Positions 54,377-64,000 of a stretch of 64,000 bases of DNA are shown here, one piece after another. This DNA is from Vibrio tapetis subsp. tapetis (GTDB taxonomy: Bacteria > Pseudomonadota > Gammaproteobacteria > Enterobacterales > Vibrionaceae), in assembly GCF_900233005.1 (NCBI RefSeq), contig NZ_LT960611.1, forward strand, positions 2,542,001 through 2,606,000, in the 5' to 3' direction. The notes beneath the pieces are model-generated. The model was given only the letters and a program-made list of their open reading frames with translations, had not been told where the DNA came from and did no database searches. Position numbers and translations under genes: made by a program. The stretch's first letter is position 1. The number at the start of each line of letters is the position of its first letter.

Positions 54377-55864
54377 CTACTTTTTACGACCTTTAACTGC
54401 TGACATCAAGCGCTTGCGTTTACGCTCTTGAGAAAGAGTCATTTTGTTTGATTTACCTTCAAACGGGTTTTCACTGTTTTGGAAGCGAATACGGATTGGA
54501 GTACCCATAATTTCCAAAGAGCGACGGTAGTAGTTCATCAAGAAGCGCTTGTATGAATCTGGCAGTTCATTCACTTGGTTACCGTGAATCACAACGATTG
54601 GTGGGTTATAACCACCCGCATGCGCGTATTTTAGCTTAACACGACGGCCACGAACCATTGGTGGTTGGTGATCATCTTGTGCCATTTTCATGATACGAGT
54701 TAGAACGGAAGTACCAACACGTGTCGTTGCTGACTTATACGCTTCTTGAACTGACTCGAATAAGTTACCAACACCCGTACCGTGCAAAGCAGAGATAAAG
54801 TGAATGCGAGCGAAATCAACGAAGCCTAAACGGCGATCCAGTTCTTTCTTAACGCGATCTTTCACTTCAGTGTCTAGACCATCCCACTTATTGACTGCGA
54901 TAACAATTGAACGACCCGCATTCAATGCAAAGCCAAGCAAGCTCAAGTCTTGATCTGAGATGTTCTCGCGAGCATCAATGATAAGCAAAACAACGTTTGC
55001 ATCTTCAACCGCTTTCAATGTTTTAACAACAGAGAATTTCTCTACTGTTTCATTGATATTTTTACGACGACGAACGCCCGCCGTGTCGATCAGTACGTAT
55101 TCACGCTCATCACGCTGCATCGGAATGTAGATAGAATCACGAGTTGTCCCTGGCATATCGTATACCACGACTCGTTCTTCACCCAAAATTCGGTTAGTCA
55201 GCGTCGATTTACCTACGTTTGGACGACCGATGATTGCAAGCTTGATTGGTTGGTCTTGTAGACGTTGGAATTCAGCTTCTGCTTCTTCTTCAGTGTAATC
55301 AAGTTGTTCTTCGTCTTCATCGATAAAGCCCGTTAGGTCTTCAATGCCTTCACGAGATTCCGCTAAAAACTTCTCTGCGAATGGGTCAAGAGCAAGATCA
55401 ATCAACGCAGTTACGCCACGACCATGCGCCGCTGCGATTTGGTACATGTCATCCACACCAAGCTGCCAGAAATCCGCGCTCGCTGCATCAGCATCAATAC
55501 CATCAACTTTGTTGACCACAAGCATGGCTGGCTTTTCAAGTTTACGCAGGTGCTGTGAGATTGCGATATCCGATGGAGTCAATCCAGCTCGGCCATCAAC
55601 CATAAACAATACGACGTCAGCTTCATCAATCGCCGCGAGCGACTGCTCTGCCATTTTGGTTTCAACGCCGTCTTCAGTGCCGTCAATACCGCCAGTATCG
55701 ATGACAATAAATTCGTGCTCGCCTAGATGTGCGTGACCGTATTTGCGATCCCTAGTTAAACCAGGAAAATCCGCAACTAATGCATCACGTGTGCGAGTCA
55801 AACGGTTAAATAACGTCGACTTACCAACGTTAGGGCGCCCAACCAGAGCAACAACAGGAGTCAT
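54377..55864 (-). CDS. der: Ribosome-assembly GTPase Der (EngA)
   Basis: Tandem GTPase needed for 50S maturation, 495 residues. Two G domains, each with GRPNVGKS (residues 8-15 and about 212-219), DTGG/DTAG switch motifs, NKVD and NKWD. They are linked by an acidic stretch ([17 protein letters not shown]) and followed by a KH-like domain ([14 protein letters not shown]) and a basic tail. Essential in E. coli. Upstream bamB is separated by 142 bp with two hairpins. Confidence 0.97.
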   Translation of the reverse strand: MTPVVALVGRPNVGKSTLFNRLTRTRDALVADFPGLTRDRKYGHAHLGEHEFIVIDTGGIDGTEDGVETKMAEQSLAAIDEADVVLFMVDGRAGLTPSDIAISQHLRKLEKPAMLVVNKVDGIDADAASADFWQLGVDDMYQIAAAHGRGVTALIDLALDPFAEKFLAESREGIEDLTGFIDEDEEQLDYTEEEAEAEFQRLQDQPIKLAIIGRPNVGKSTLTNRILGEERVVVYDMPGTTRDSIYIPMQRDEREYVLIDTAGVRRRKNINETVEKFSVVKTLKAVEDANVVLLIIDARENISDQDLSLLGFALNAGRSIVIAVNKWDGLDTEVKDRVKKELDRRLGFVDFARIHFISALHGTGVGNLFESVQEAYKSATTRVGTSVLTRIMKMAQDDHQPPMVRGRRVKLKYAHAGGYNPPIVVIHGNQVNELPDSYKRFLMNYYRRSLEIMGTPIRIRFQNSENPFEGKSNKMTLSQERKRKRLMSAVKGRKK

Positions 55865-55896
55865 AATTACCTCTACAATGTCTTTTCTACGATGTA

Positions 55897-55930
55897 GTTA
55901 TAGGTAAATTTGAGTTAATTTACCTATAAC
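55897..55930. repeat. 14-bp-arm palindrome upstream of der
   Basis: GTTATAGGTAAATT (55897-55910) and its exact complement (55917-55930) enclose a 6-nt loop, 33 bp before the der start. No T run follows on the transcribed strand. It could be an operator or a 5' leader structure. Confidence 0.6.
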
Positions 55931-55954
55931 CACATGGATTAATTATCAATAAAA

Positions 55955-55984
55955 CGGCTCTTGACCTATAAAAGCCAAGAGCCG
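55955..55984 (-). terminator. Terminator of bamB
   Basis: CGGCTCTT / AAGAGCCG stem followed on the minus strand by TTTTATTG, about 23 bp after the bamB stop. This separates der transcriptionally, at least in part, from the upstream operon. Confidence 0.75.
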
Positions 55985-56006
55985 AATGTGAATTGTATCA
56001 CGTTAT

Positions 56007-57164
56007 TTACTGAATCTGGAGTTTCTTTACATCACCAGAACGGGTCACTACAAGGTAACCATCGTCCAGCTTAATTGGGCCAACAGCAAATCCACTGCTA
56101 TCAACCATTTGTTGTGCCAAGAACTCACCCGACTCCGTATCAAGCCAATGCAAATAACCTTCGCTGTCACCCACGACCAACTTGCCGTCAATGATAGCTG
56201 GGCCCGTCAGTTGACGATATTCAAGTTCTGCATTGCTCCAAATCTCAGTCCCACTTCGAGCATCAACTGCAACAAGGTGGTCTTTATCTGTAACGAGATA
56301 AATTTGATCGCCATCCGTTGCCATATCGGTTGCTGATGAATACGTGCGCTTCCATGTCGGAGAACCTGAACGCAAGTCAATTGCAACCAATTGGCCGTTG
56401 ATGCCAACGGTATAAAGCATGCCGCCAATAATGAGTGGAGAAGTATCGGAATCTACCAGACGATCAATCTCAGTAGAACCCTTTGGTGTTCCAACCGGTT
56501 GTTGCCAAATCAGCTGACCACGTTCCACAATTGCCGCCGCTAAGCGACCATTTGCGGTTCCCCAAAAAATACCACCAGAGATAGCCACTGGAGTACTGTC
56601 ACCACGTAAAGTTAACGACGGTACTTCAGAGCTAATGGTCCACTTTTCTTCGCCACTTGATTGATCTAAGGCGATCAATGCACCACGTGATGTATGAACC
56701 ATAACTAAGTTAGCGTCGGTCACGGGTGAGGCTAATACTTCACCTTCAACCGGCACTCGCCATAGCTCTTCGCCCGTTTTCTGATCAAGCGCGATCACTT
56801 CACCGTTTTCAGTACCTATGTACAGTTTTCCGTAAGATGCGGTAACACCACCAGAGAGGCGCGAAGTACTGACTTTTTCAAGGTTTTGACTCCAGATAAC
56901 TTTACCGTTCTCAGGGTCAAATGCCTTTACTTCGCCATTACGGCTTGCAACGAATACCTTTTCGTAAGCGTAAACAGGTTTTAGCTTAGAAAAATAATGC
57001 CCAACACCATCTCCAACAGAAGCAGACCAATCGCTTTTAGGGACAAACTGGCTCTCTACGACAGGGAGCGGCGCCATAACAATGGTATCTTCTTCACTAG
57101 CACAACCAATGACACCGCCTAAAACAACGGCGCACACCAGCGCTCTACTGAGCATCTTTTTCAT
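56007..57164 (-). CDS. bamB: BAM complex lipoprotein BamB
   Basis: Eight-bladed beta-propeller lipoprotein of the outer-membrane protein assembly machinery. Lipobox VIGC with Cys21, then PQQ-like repeats (GKVIWSQNL, GEELWRVPVEG, GEEKWTISSE, GTEIWSNAEL). 385 residues, close to E. coli BamB (392). It starts 12 bp after yfgM, in the same minus-strand operon as hisS and ispG. Confidence 0.96.
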   Translation of the reverse strand: MKKMLSRALVCAVVLGGVIGCASEEDTIVMAPLPVVESQFVPKSDWSASVGDGVGHYFSKLKPVYAYEKVFVASRNGEVKAFDPENGKVIWSQNLEKVSTSRLSGGVTASYGKLYIGTENGEVIALDQKTGEELWRVPVEGEVLASPVTDANLVMVHTSRGALIALDQSSGEEKWTISSEVPSLTLRGDSTPVAISGGIFWGTANGRLAAAIVERGQLIWQQPVGTPKGSTEIDRLVDSDTSPLIIGGMLYTVGINGQLVAIDLRSGSPTWKRTYSSATDMATDGDQIYLVTDKDHLVAVDARSGTEIWSNAELEYRQLTGPAIIDGKLVVGDSEGYLHWLDTESGEFLAQQMVDSSGFAVGPIKLDDGYLVVTRSGDVKKLQIQ

Positions 57165-57176
57165 TTATCTATCACC

Positions 57177-57791
57177 TTACTTGGCAAGATCGTCCAATTT
57201 TACTTTCAGCATTTGGCTAGCATCAGTTTGCTGCTGAGCTTCTGTATACGCAGTGTAAGCACCTTCTGCATCGCCTTGACGCAATAGAATATCACCACGC
57301 AATTCAGCAATACGCCCAGCCCAATCGGCACTCGCAATCGCATCTAACTCAGAAAACGCTTTATCATAGTTTTCTTGTTCAGCAAGAAGGCGAGCAATTC
57401 TAAACGTAATGACAGGCAAAATTGCTTCGTCTTTGCTGTTATTTTTTGCCCACTCAAGTTGATTCAATGCGGCGTCAAAGTCTCCGTCGTCGACCTGCGC
57501 TTTTGCTAACTGCAAAGCGGCCAATACTGAGTATTGAGAATCGCCATTGGCATCGATAAAGTTTTGAGTCGCTTCAATGCCACCCGCACCTTGAGCCTGA
57601 AGTGTTGTTAATGCAGAAGTATAAGCTTGTGAAGCAGCATCTTGCGCGCTTACCTGCATATCTTGATAATAACGCCAGCCGAAAATACCACCCAGACCAA
57701 CCACTGCGCCTAGAGCAACAGCTTTACCATTTTCTTTCCACCAGTCTTTGATGGCTTCTACTTGTTGTTCTTCAGTATCGTAGAGTTCCAC
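57177..57791 (-). CDS. yfgM: YfgM, SecYEG-associated TPR protein
   Basis: Ancillary translocon subunit that links SecYEG to periplasmic chaperones. A short cytosolic N-terminus (MELYDTEEQQVEAIKDWWKENG), one membrane anchor (AVALGAVVGLGGIFGWRYY, about 24-42), then periplasmic TPR helices. 204 residues, as in E. coli (206). Packed 12 bp from both hisS and bamB. Confidence 0.94.
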   Translation of the reverse strand: MELYDTEEQQVEAIKDWWKENGKAVALGAVVGLGGIFGWRYYQDMQVSAQDAASQAYTSALTTLQAQGAGGIEATQNFIDANGDSQYSVLAALQLAKAQVDDGDFDAALNQLEWAKNNSKDEAILPVITFRIARLLAEQENYDKAFSELDAIASADWAGRIAELRGDILLRQGDAEGAYTAYTEAQQQTDASQMLKVKLDDLAK

Positions 57792-57803
57792 GTCCTGTCC
57801 TCT

Positions 57804-59072
57804 TTAGATCAAATGCTTAAGTTGCGCAGCGACATCGGCTTGAGCAACGGTTGTTTGTTCACCACCAGTTAGGTCTTTAACCACGACCTTGCTTTCCGCG
57901 ATTTCGTTTTCGCCAAGCACTAGGGCAATTGCTGCGCCGACTTTGTCAGCACGCTTAAATTGTTTCTTAAAGTTACCACCACCGAAGTGAGTCATGATTC
58001 GTAAACCAGGAACTTCTTCACGCAGTTGTTCTGCTAATTTCATCGCCGCGATTTGGGTACCTTCACCCGCCGTCACCATGTATACATCTACACTACGACG
58101 TACTTCAGCAAGGTCGAGTTCTTCTAGCATTAAGACTAAACGCTCTAGACCCATAGCAAAGCCAACCGCTGGGGTAGCTTTACCACCTAATTGCTCAACC
58201 AAACCATCGTAGCGACCACCACCACAAACGGTGCCTTGAGCACCTAGGCTCTCAGTGATCCACTCGAAAACGGTACGGTTGTAGTAATCCAGACCACGAA
58301 CTAAGCGTTGATTCACTTGGTATTCGATACCTGCAGCGTCAAGAAGTTCACAAAGACCTGCAAAATGCGCTTTTGAGTCTTCGTCTAGGTAATCTGATAG
58401 TTGCGGTGCATCAACTAGGATCGCTTGAATATCCGCATTCTTAGTATCCAATACACGCAACGGGTTAGTATGCATGCGACGCTTACAATCGTCATCCAAT
58501 ACATCTAGGTGTTGTTCTAAGAATTCGATCAATGCCACACGGTAATTAGCGCGAGCATCAAGAGAGCCAATAGAGTTAAGCTCTAGGCGCACATGCGACT
58601 CGATACCCAGCTCACGCCAAAGACGCGCGGTCATCATAATAAGTTCGGCGTCGACATCAGGGCCATTCAATCCAAACACTTCAACACCACATTGGTGGAA
58701 TTGACGATAACGGCCTTTTTGAGGACGCTCATGGCGGAACATAGGGCCCATGTACCACAAACGCTGCTCTTGGTTATAAAGCAAACCGTTTTCGATACCA
58801 GAACGTACACAACCAGCCGTCCCTTCAGGTCGTAGTGTCAGGCTACTGCCGTTACGGTCTTCAAAGGTATACATTTCTTTTTCTACAACATCGGTTACTT
58901 CACCGATAGCGCGACTAAACAAGTTCGTCGTCTCAACGATAGGCATACGAACTTCGTTGTAACCGTATGCGCTGACTACATGTTTAACCGTATTCTCAAC
59001 TTTTTGCCAAAGTGGAGATTGTGTCGGAAGGCAGTCGTTCATGCCTCGAATTGCTTGAATAGTCTTTGCCAC
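57804..59072 (-). CDS. hisS: Histidyl-tRNA synthetase
   Basis: Class II aminoacyl-tRNA synthetase, 422 residues. Motif 2 region ([21 protein letters not shown]), the histidine-specific motifs [15 protein letters not shown] and [15 protein letters not shown], motif 3 ([10 protein letters not shown]) and the anticodon-binding C-terminal domain are present. It begins [16 protein letters not shown]. 64 bp after ispG. Confidence 0.98.
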   Translation of the reverse strand: MAKTIQAIRGMNDCLPTQSPLWQKVENTVKHVVSAYGYNEVRMPIVETTNLFSRAIGEVTDVVEKEMYTFEDRNGSSLTLRPEGTAGCVRSGIENGLLYNQEQRLWYMGPMFRHERPQKGRYRQFHQCGVEVFGLNGPDVDAELIMMTARLWRELGIESHVRLELNSIGSLDARANYRVALIEFLEQHLDVLDDDCKRRMHTNPLRVLDTKNADIQAILVDAPQLSDYLDEDSKAHFAGLCELLDAAGIEYQVNQRLVRGLDYYNRTVFEWITESLGAQGTVCGGGRYDGLVEQLGGKATPAVGFAMGLERLVLMLEELDLAEVRRSVDVYMVTAGEGTQIAAMKLAEQLREEVPGLRIMTHFGGGNFKKQFKRADKVGAAIALVLGENEIAESKVVVKDLTGGEQTTVAQADVAAQLKHLI

Positions 59073-59136
59073 AGTTTTTTCCGTATTTAGTAATTCATTG
59101 AGATAAATATATTTGTGCTCTAAAACCCAAGTCCGA

Positions 59137-60261
59137 CTATTTGTCGATCACGTGGGTAACATCGATACGTTGGTTTTCATCCAACATCGACGCTTTTGCT
59201 CGAATTTTAGCTTCAAGTTTCGCGACAAGATCGTCATTGTCGAAACGTTCTTTCTGACGTTTACCATCTTCATAGAACGCACTTTTATTGTTACCGCCAG
59301 CAATACCCATATGAGAAACTTCTGCTTCACCAGGGCCATTAACGACACAACCAATAATGGATACATCCATTGGTGTGATAATGTCTTCAAGGCGTTCTTC
59401 CAGTGCATTCACGGTGTTAATGACGTCGAATTCTTGACGAGAACAACTTGGGCAAGCAATAAAATTAATACCACGAGAACGTATTCTCAGCGATTTCAAT
59501 ATATCAAAGCCTACTTTGATCTCTTCAACAGGGTCGGCGGCCAATGAAATACGTAATGTATCGCCAATACCTTCAGACAACAGCATACCAAGACCAACGG
59601 CCGATTTTACAGAGCCTGCGCGAGCACCGCCCGCTTCAGTAATACCTAAATGCAAAGGTTGCTCGATTTCTTTTGCCAGCAGTCGGTATGAATCAACGGC
59701 AAGGAAGACATCGGATGCTTTTACACTAACTTTAAATTGATCGAAGTTCATTCGATCTAAAATATCAACGTGACGCATTGCCGATTCAACTAATGCAGCC
59801 GCTGTAGGTTCGGTGTACTTAACCTGAATGTCTTTTTCTAATGACCCACCATTCACGCCAATTCGAATCGGAATGTTTTTGTCACGAGCGCAATCAACCA
59901 CTGAGCGAATACGACTTTCATTGCCAATATTACCCGGATTAATCCGCAAACAATCAACACCGTATTCCGCCACCTTAAGCGCGATACGATAATCAAAATG
60001 AATATCGGCAACCAAAGGCACAGAAACTTGCTGTTTGATCAGCTTAAACGCTTCTGCCGCTTCCATGGTAGGAACCGAAACTCGAACGATATCAGCGCCC
60101 ACTTTGATGAGTGCATTAATCTGCGCGACAGTTGCAGCTACATCTGTCGTACGTGTGTTTGTCATTGACTGCACCGCAATAGGGGCACCGTCACCAATAG
60201 GCACGTCACCCACGTAAATACGTGTAGACTTGCGACGTTTAATAGGAGATTCGTGTTGCAT
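59137..60261 (-). CDS. ispG: (E)-4-hydroxy-3-methylbut-2-enyl-diphosphate synthase
   Basis: [4Fe-4S] enzyme of the MEP isoprenoid pathway, forming HMBPP from methylerythritol cyclodiphosphate. 374 residues: TIM barrel ([14 protein letters not shown]) then the cluster-binding domain with [11 protein letters not shown] and [10 protein letters not shown], which supply the Cys ligands and Glu. It begins 8 bp after rodZ. Length as in E. coli (372). Confidence 0.97.
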   Translation of the reverse strand: MQHESPIKRRKSTRIYVGDVPIGDGAPIAVQSMTNTRTTDVAATVAQINALIKVGADIVRVSVPTMEAAEAFKLIKQQVSVPLVADIHFDYRIALKVAEYGVDCLRINPGNIGNESRIRSVVDCARDKNIPIRIGVNGGSLEKDIQVKYTEPTAAALVESAMRHVDILDRMNFDQFKVSVKASDVFLAVDSYRLLAKEIEQPLHLGITEAGGARAGSVKSAVGLGMLLSEGIGDTLRISLAADPVEEIKVGFDILKSLRIRSRGINFIACPSCSRQEFDVINTVNALEERLEDIITPMDVSIIGCVVNGPGEAEVSHMGIAGGNNKSAFYEDGKRQKERFDNDDLVAKLEAKIRAKASMLDENQRIDVTHVIDK

Positions 60262-60269
60262 AATCGCTT

Positions 60270-61295
60270 CTAGGGTAATTTGAATCTGGCGACTTTACCT
60301 GCACTGTAACCAGAAAGGTCAACAGGTTCGTTCGCATAAGTCATGGTGACACCTTCAGGTGCACCCAAGATAATGTTGTATGGTGCTTGGCCATTCAATG
60401 TAATATTGCGACCCGCCTTTTTCACACCAGTCGATAGAGTTTTGCCGCTTGCATCTTTCACTTGGATCCAACAATCTGCTTTAAACTCCATCGTTAATTG
60501 ATGAGCATTCACTGCCACAATAGTTTTGTCTTCAGCTTTGGCACTCGACTCAGATACGCTTGATTGAAGCGGTTGAGTCGCGGATTCAGAGGTCTGTTTT
60601 GATGTACTCTTTTGCGGTAACGCAGGCGCAACAGGTTTTGAACTGGCTGTTGATGCTTTCTGCGTTGCCTCTGGTGTTAAGTCTTGAGCTGTCGCACTTT
60701 CGGCTAGGGGCTCTTGCTCGCTTGAGGCAGTATCACCGACGGTGCTTTCCGAGATTTCAGGCGCTAACGTCGCTTCTAACTGTTGTTGCTCTTTAGTGTC
60801 AACAAAGGCTTGCAAATCGCTTTCGTTGATATCTTCGATAGGGGCTTGAGCGCTGATTTCAGCAGGAGATAAGGTATCTTGCTGTTGATTTTGCCACCAC
60901 CAAACCGACGAAATACCCGCTAAAGTAAGCATGATTCCCCATGTCACCATCATTACGCGGTTATTGTGCTTTTCACGATTGGTTTTTCGAGAGAAACTTT
61001 GCATGGTTTGTTCTTTGTGTTCTGCATTACCAGATCCATTCAACAACCCAAGTACGTCTTCTTCGTTTAGGCCAACAACTTTAGCGTAAGATCGCAAATA
61101 GCCACGGGTAAAGGTGGCTACTTGATCTGATTTAAAGTCGTTACTTTCAATATTTTCAATGACAGAGACTCTAAGGCGTAATCTGTCTGCTATCTCTTGT
61201 TGGGACCAACCTAGAGATTCGCGTTTTGTTTTTAATACCGACCCAGGCTGTTGCACTGGCGCTGTATTGTTATTCTCAGTTTGTTCCGTACTCAT
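60270..61295 (-). CDS. rodZ: Cell-shape protein RodZ
   Basis: Links MreB to the elongasome. N-terminal cytosolic HTH ([21 protein letters not shown]), one membrane helix ([21 protein letters not shown]), a Ser/Thr/Gln-rich periplasmic linker and a C-terminal beta domain ([29 protein letters not shown]). The start was taken as the ATG at 61295 (AGAAG 10 nt upstream), overlapping pilF by 20 bp; an ATG at 61304 is also in frame but too close to that site. 341 residues. Confidence 0.93.
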   Translation of the reverse strand: MSTEQTENNNTAPVQQPGSVLKTKRESLGWSQQEIADRLRLRVSVIENIESNDFKSDQVATFTRGYLRSYAKVVGLNEEDVLGLLNGSGNAEHKEQTMQSFSRKTNREKHNNRVMMVTWGIMLTLAGISSVWWWQNQQQDTLSPAEISAQAPIEDINESDLQAFVDTKEQQQLEATLAPEISESTVGDTASSEQEPLAESATAQDLTPEATQKASTASSKPVAPALPQKSTSKQTSESATQPLQSSVSESSAKAEDKTIVAVNAHQLTMEFKADCWIQVKDASGKTLSTGVKKAGRNITLNGQAPYNIILGAPEGVTMTYANEPVDLSGYSAGKVARFKLP

Positions 61296-62040
61296 TCGTG
61301 ACATACTTCTGATATTGAATCGAGTTTGGATACTTTGTTGTCAGTATGCTTGCATACTGATCTGCCATGGTTTCATTGCCCGCTTTTGTTTCTAATTCAA
61401 TGAGCAAACCTAAACTGGCTGGTTTGTATCCAAACCGATTATGGAATTTCAACAGTCTAACTCGTGCCGATTGATATTGATCGTTTTGAACTTCTAACTG
61501 CGACAGTTGAAGCATGGAAACGACTCGGTACGGGTCGTGAGCCAAAGAAAGGCGGAAATAGTGCTCCGCATTCTCGCGATTGCCACTTTTCAGCGCGCAC
61601 ATAGCGGCGTTTTGGTAACTAGCTGCAATCAGATAATAATACGGTTGCTCAATAGCTTGGTTAAAGAATGCATCGGCTTTCTGATACTGGCCGATTTTAC
61701 ACAAGAATGCACCATAGTTATTAAGCACGTCACCATTCTTTGGAGACTCCCTTAATGCTGTTCGGTAAGCGTCTTCTGCTTTTTGCGTATCCCCTACCGC
61801 TTGGTAGAAATGCGCAATTGCAATCAGAGAACGATAATAATCTGGAGCGTAACTAAGGGCCATTTCAAGATTTTCTCTTGCTTTGACCATGTCTTGCGAC
61901 TCTAGATAGCTTAACCCTAGACTGATTCGAGCTTCCGCAGCTTTGTGTCTATCAAATCCAGCATTTACTGGACTATCAGTAACTGTAACACAGCCTACTA
62001 GTAAACAGACTAGAAATATATACACAAACCTAGCAAACAT
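61276..62040 (-). CDS. pilF: Type IV pilus biogenesis lipoprotein PilF/PilW
   Basis: Outer-membrane TPR pilotin needed for type IV pilus secretin assembly. Lipobox LLVGC (lipidated Cys at about residue 17), then TPR repeats (ARISLGLSYLESQDMVKARENLEMAL, AYRTALRESPKNGDVLNNYGAFLCKIGQY in segments). 254 residues from the ATG at 62040 (GGGAG 4 nt upstream; the adjacent GTG is an alternative). Same position as in other gammaproteobacteria between rlmN and rodZ. Confidence 0.92.
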   Translation of the reverse strand: MFARFVYIFLVCLLVGCVTVTDSPVNAGFDRHKAAEARISLGLSYLESQDMVKARENLEMALSYAPDYYRSLIAIAHFYQAVGDTQKAEDAYRTALRESPKNGDVLNNYGAFLCKIGQYQKADAFFNQAIEQPYYYLIAASYQNAAMCALKSGNRENAEHYFRLSLAHDPYRVVSMLQLSQLEVQNDQYQSARVRLLKFHNRFGYKPASLGLLIELETKAGNETMADQYASILTTKYPNSIQYQKYVTNEYGTN

Positions 62041-62076
62041 CACACTCCCTTACTGTTAAGGGAGCCAATCATCTAA

Positions 62077-63195
62077 TCAGATTGATTTGACCGGAATTGG
62101 TTCCCCATTTTGCTTCATTTTTGTACGCTTCGTGCGATCAATCACATCACCGACCAACTGACCACATGCTGCATCAATATCATCGCCACGAGTCTTACGT
62201 ACGGTTACCGTAAAGTCATACTCCATCAACGTTTTCATGAAACGGTCGATACGAGAATTACTTGGCTTAAGGTATGGTGAACCAGGATAAGGGTTGAATG
62301 GAATCAAATTTATCTTCGCAGGCGTATCTTTTAGAAGTTCTGCGAGTTGTCTTGCATGTTGCATGTCGTCATTAACATGATCAAGCAATACATATTCGAC
62401 GGTTACTCGGCCACGGTTAGCGTTAGTTGACGCGATGTAGCGACGAACCGATACCAAGAATTCCTCAATATTCCAACGATCATTAATTGGCATGATTTCA
62501 CTACGTAACTCATCCGTTGGCGCGTGTAATGAAATAGCTAGCGCGACGTCAATCACATCCGTCATCTGGTCAAGGCCAGAAACCACACCAGAAGTTGAGA
62601 CCGTTACTCGGCGCTTAGATAAGCCAAAACCCAAGTCATCTAGCATAATTTCTAACGCTGGAATTAGGTTTTTCATGTTCAGTAGTGGCTCACCCATACC
62701 CATCATTACGATGTTGGTTATTGGGCGACGACCGGTTTCTTTTTGGAGTCCAATTTCACGTGCTGCACGCCAAACCTGACCTATGATTTCAGATACCTTT
62801 AGGTTGCGGTTAAAGCCTTGTTGACCTGTAGAACAAAACTTACATTCAAGCGCACAACCAACCTGAGAAGAAACGCATAATGTGGCACGATCTTCATCTG
62901 GAATATAAACGGTCTCTACGTCCTGATCGCCAACGCGCATTGCCCATTTAATCGTACCATCGGTAGAGTGCATCGCTTCAGAAACATAAGGTGCACGAAT
63001 TTCAGCAACACGCTCTAGTTTCTCACGCAGCTTTTTGTTGATGTTGTTCATTTGGCCGAAATCATCACAACCGAAATGATAGATCCACTTCATGATTTGA
63101 TCAGCGCGAAACGCTTTTTCACCCAGTTCTTCAACAAAGTATTTGCGTAGCCCTTTACGATCAAAATCGAGTAGATTGACTTTAGCTGTGGTCAT
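62077..63195 (-). CDS. rlmN: Dual-specificity RNA methyltransferase RlmN
   Basis: Radical SAM enzyme that methylates C2 of A2503 in 23S rRNA and A37 in certain tRNAs. The cluster motif CALECKFC (CxxxCxxC) is followed by [10 protein letters not shown], and the distal Cys of the mechanism lies in [11 protein letters not shown]. 372 residues from the ATG at 63195, with AGAGG upstream; five further in-frame codons to 63210 are not conserved. Followed by pilF, 36 bp away. Confidence 0.96.
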   Translation of the reverse strand: MTTAKVNLLDFDRKGLRKYFVEELGEKAFRADQIMKWIYHFGCDDFGQMNNINKKLREKLERVAEIRAPYVSEAMHSTDGTIKWAMRVGDQDVETVYIPDEDRATLCVSSQVGCALECKFCSTGQQGFNRNLKVSEIIGQVWRAAREIGLQKETGRRPITNIVMMGMGEPLLNMKNLIPALEIMLDDLGFGLSKRRVTVSTSGVVSGLDQMTDVIDVALAISLHAPTDELRSEIMPINDRWNIEEFLVSVRRYIASTNANRGRVTVEYVLLDHVNDDMQHARQLAELLKDTPAKINLIPFNPYPGSPYLKPSNSRIDRFMKTLMEYDFTVTVRKTRGDDIDAACGQLVGDVIDRTKRTKMKQNGEPIPVKSI

Positions 63196-63363
63196 GGTGC
63201 CTCTCAACAACGGAACAAGATTTAAGGGCGCGAATTGTACAGCCTTTACCCAGTAACAACAAGGGGTAGAAACTAAGGGTATTAGTAAGCATTTAATTTG
63301 GAAAGGTTAAAAATTACACAGAATAAAATAAGGAGGGCGTGCATGCTGTTAGAGATGAAAAAC

Positions 63364-63402
63364 AAAGCGGCGTAGCCTCTTTTAAAGAGCTCTCGCCGCT
63401 TT
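63364..63402 (-). terminator. Terminator of ndk
   Basis: AAAGCGGCG / CGCCGCTTT stem, with an inner AAGAG/CTCTT-type stem, followed on the minus strand by GTTTTT, 11 bp past the ndk stop. Confidence 0.85.
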
Positions 63403-63412
63403 GTCTATAGCG

Positions 63413-63844
63413 CTATTCTGATCTTGGACAAATTTCAGATTGCGGAAAGAAGTATTCAATTTCACGCGCTGCCGATTCAGGGCTATCGCTACCATGAACG
63501 GAGTTATGGCGCATGCTCAGTGCGTAGTCTGCACGGATTGTGCCCGTTGCTGCTTCTTCTGGGTTGGTTTTACCCATTAGCTCACGGTAGTTTGCAATCG
63601 CGTCTTCGCCCTCAAGAACTTGAACCATGATTGGTCCTGAGATCATGAACGCTTGTAGATCTTCAAAAAACGGTTTGCCTTCATGCTCAGCATAAAAGCC
63701 CGCCGCTTGTTCTTTAGTTAAATGTAACATTTTGGCAGCAACAATTTTCAGCCCTGTCTTTTCAATACGGTGATAAATTTCTCCGATCAGATCTCGCTTC
63801 ACTGCGTCTGGTTTTACGATAGAGAAAGTTCTTTCTATAGGCAT
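63413..63844 (-). CDS. ndk: Nucleoside diphosphate kinase
   Basis: Transfers gamma-phosphate between NTPs and NDPs via phosphohistidine. 143 residues from the ATG at 63844 (AAGGA upstream; the longer frame to 63895 has no homology). Active His117 lies in the conserved [10 protein letters not shown], and the N-terminus is [21 protein letters not shown]. Separate terminator and upstream region from pepB. Confidence 0.98.
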   Translation of the reverse strand: MPIERTFSIVKPDAVKRDLIGEIYHRIEKTGLKIVAAKMLHLTKEQAAGFYAEHEGKPFFEDLQAFMISGPIMVQVLEGEDAIANYRELMGKTNPEEAATGTIRADYALSMRHNSVHGSDSPESAAREIEYFFPQSEICPRSE

Positions 63845-63922
63845 AAGATGTCCTTTACTTTGTGTAGTTATAATGGGGTGGGTAAATGAAAACATTTCCC
63901 ACCTTTATTGTTATATGAGGTC

Positions 63923-64000
63923 TTATTTCGCTTGATCAACCAATACACGAGCTAAAGTGCGCACACCCATACCCGTTGCACCTGCAGACCACTTGTCACT
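63923..64000 (-). CDS. pepB: C-terminal end of a leucyl-aminopeptidase-family protein, probably PepB
   Basis: Only the last 25 residues fall in the window (SDKWSAGATGMGVRTLARVL then VDQAK and TAA). The ATGMGVRTLA pattern is the C-terminal helix of M17 aminopeptidases, and pepB precedes ndk in related genomes. The gene name rests mainly on this neighbourhood. Confidence 0.75.
   Translation of the reverse strand, partial: SDKWSAGATGMGVRTLARVLVDQAK

Noticed and set aside
1..64000. CRISPR arrays, rRNA operons or canonical tRNA genes
   Set aside because: No regularly spaced repeat array and no tRNA/rRNA signature other than the tRNA-like part of ssrA was found by reading.

Overview
The window looks like a chromosomal segment of a Vibrionaceae gammaproteobacterium, most likely Vibrio. 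The grounds are E. coli-like housekeeping proteins in Vibrio-like order (grpE / nadK-recN-bamE / rnfH-ratA / smpB-ssrA on the left; guaBA / xseA / yfgJ-alaX-der-bamB-yfgM-hisS-ispG-rodZ-pilF-rlmN-ndk-pepB on the right) and a tmRNA encoding the tag ANDENYALAA. The species call is inference.

Layout. 1-5.9 kb is a core block: grpE with a sigma-32 type promoter, nadK, recN behind a LexA-box array, bamE, the ratA-rnfH pair, smpB and ssrA (tmRNA). 5.9-21.7 kb is an integrative element inserted at the 3' end of ssrA. It starts with a P4-type tyrosine integrase, followed by small genes typical of phage satellites (two AlpA-like regulators, a YagK/Gp2-like replication protein, an HGGxSTG protein). Its cargo is a type I restriction-modification locus (hsdM frameshifted, hsdS, two unrecognised genes, hsdR, a YgjP-like metalloprotease), a DarT-DarG DNA ADP-ribosylation toxin-antitoxin pair, and a second, convergent DarT-like gene. 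Copies of a 10-bp motif lie near both ends, and a degenerate copy of the ssrA 3' end closes the element. A further ~2.2 kb segment, bounded by another ssrA-end copy, carries transposase and ATPase relics and an E. coli-like hipBA module behind four operators spaced exactly 28 bp apart.

23.9-47 kb returns to chromosomal genes: a RecX-like protein, an IS1182-type transposase, mgtE, a CDGSH/glutamate-synthase fusion, small conserved proteins, a LysR/EamA pair, the malI-malXY locus with three MalI-type operators, an FMN riboswitch with ribB, an ABC exporter pair, a chemoreceptor paired with a solute-binding protein, a pentapeptide-repeat potassium channel, a sodium:alanine symporter and a SatP-like acetate transporter. 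48-64 kb is the conserved guaBA / xseA / der-hisS-ispG-rodZ-rlmN-ndk cluster, nearly all on the minus strand; it covers GMP synthesis, outer-membrane assembly, ribosome and tRNA maturation, isoprenoid synthesis and pilus assembly.

The most interesting part is the ssrA-borne accessory region: two or three toxin modules and a possibly inactivated restriction system stacked between repeated attachment-site copies. No CRISPR array, rRNA or canonical tRNA gene was seen.
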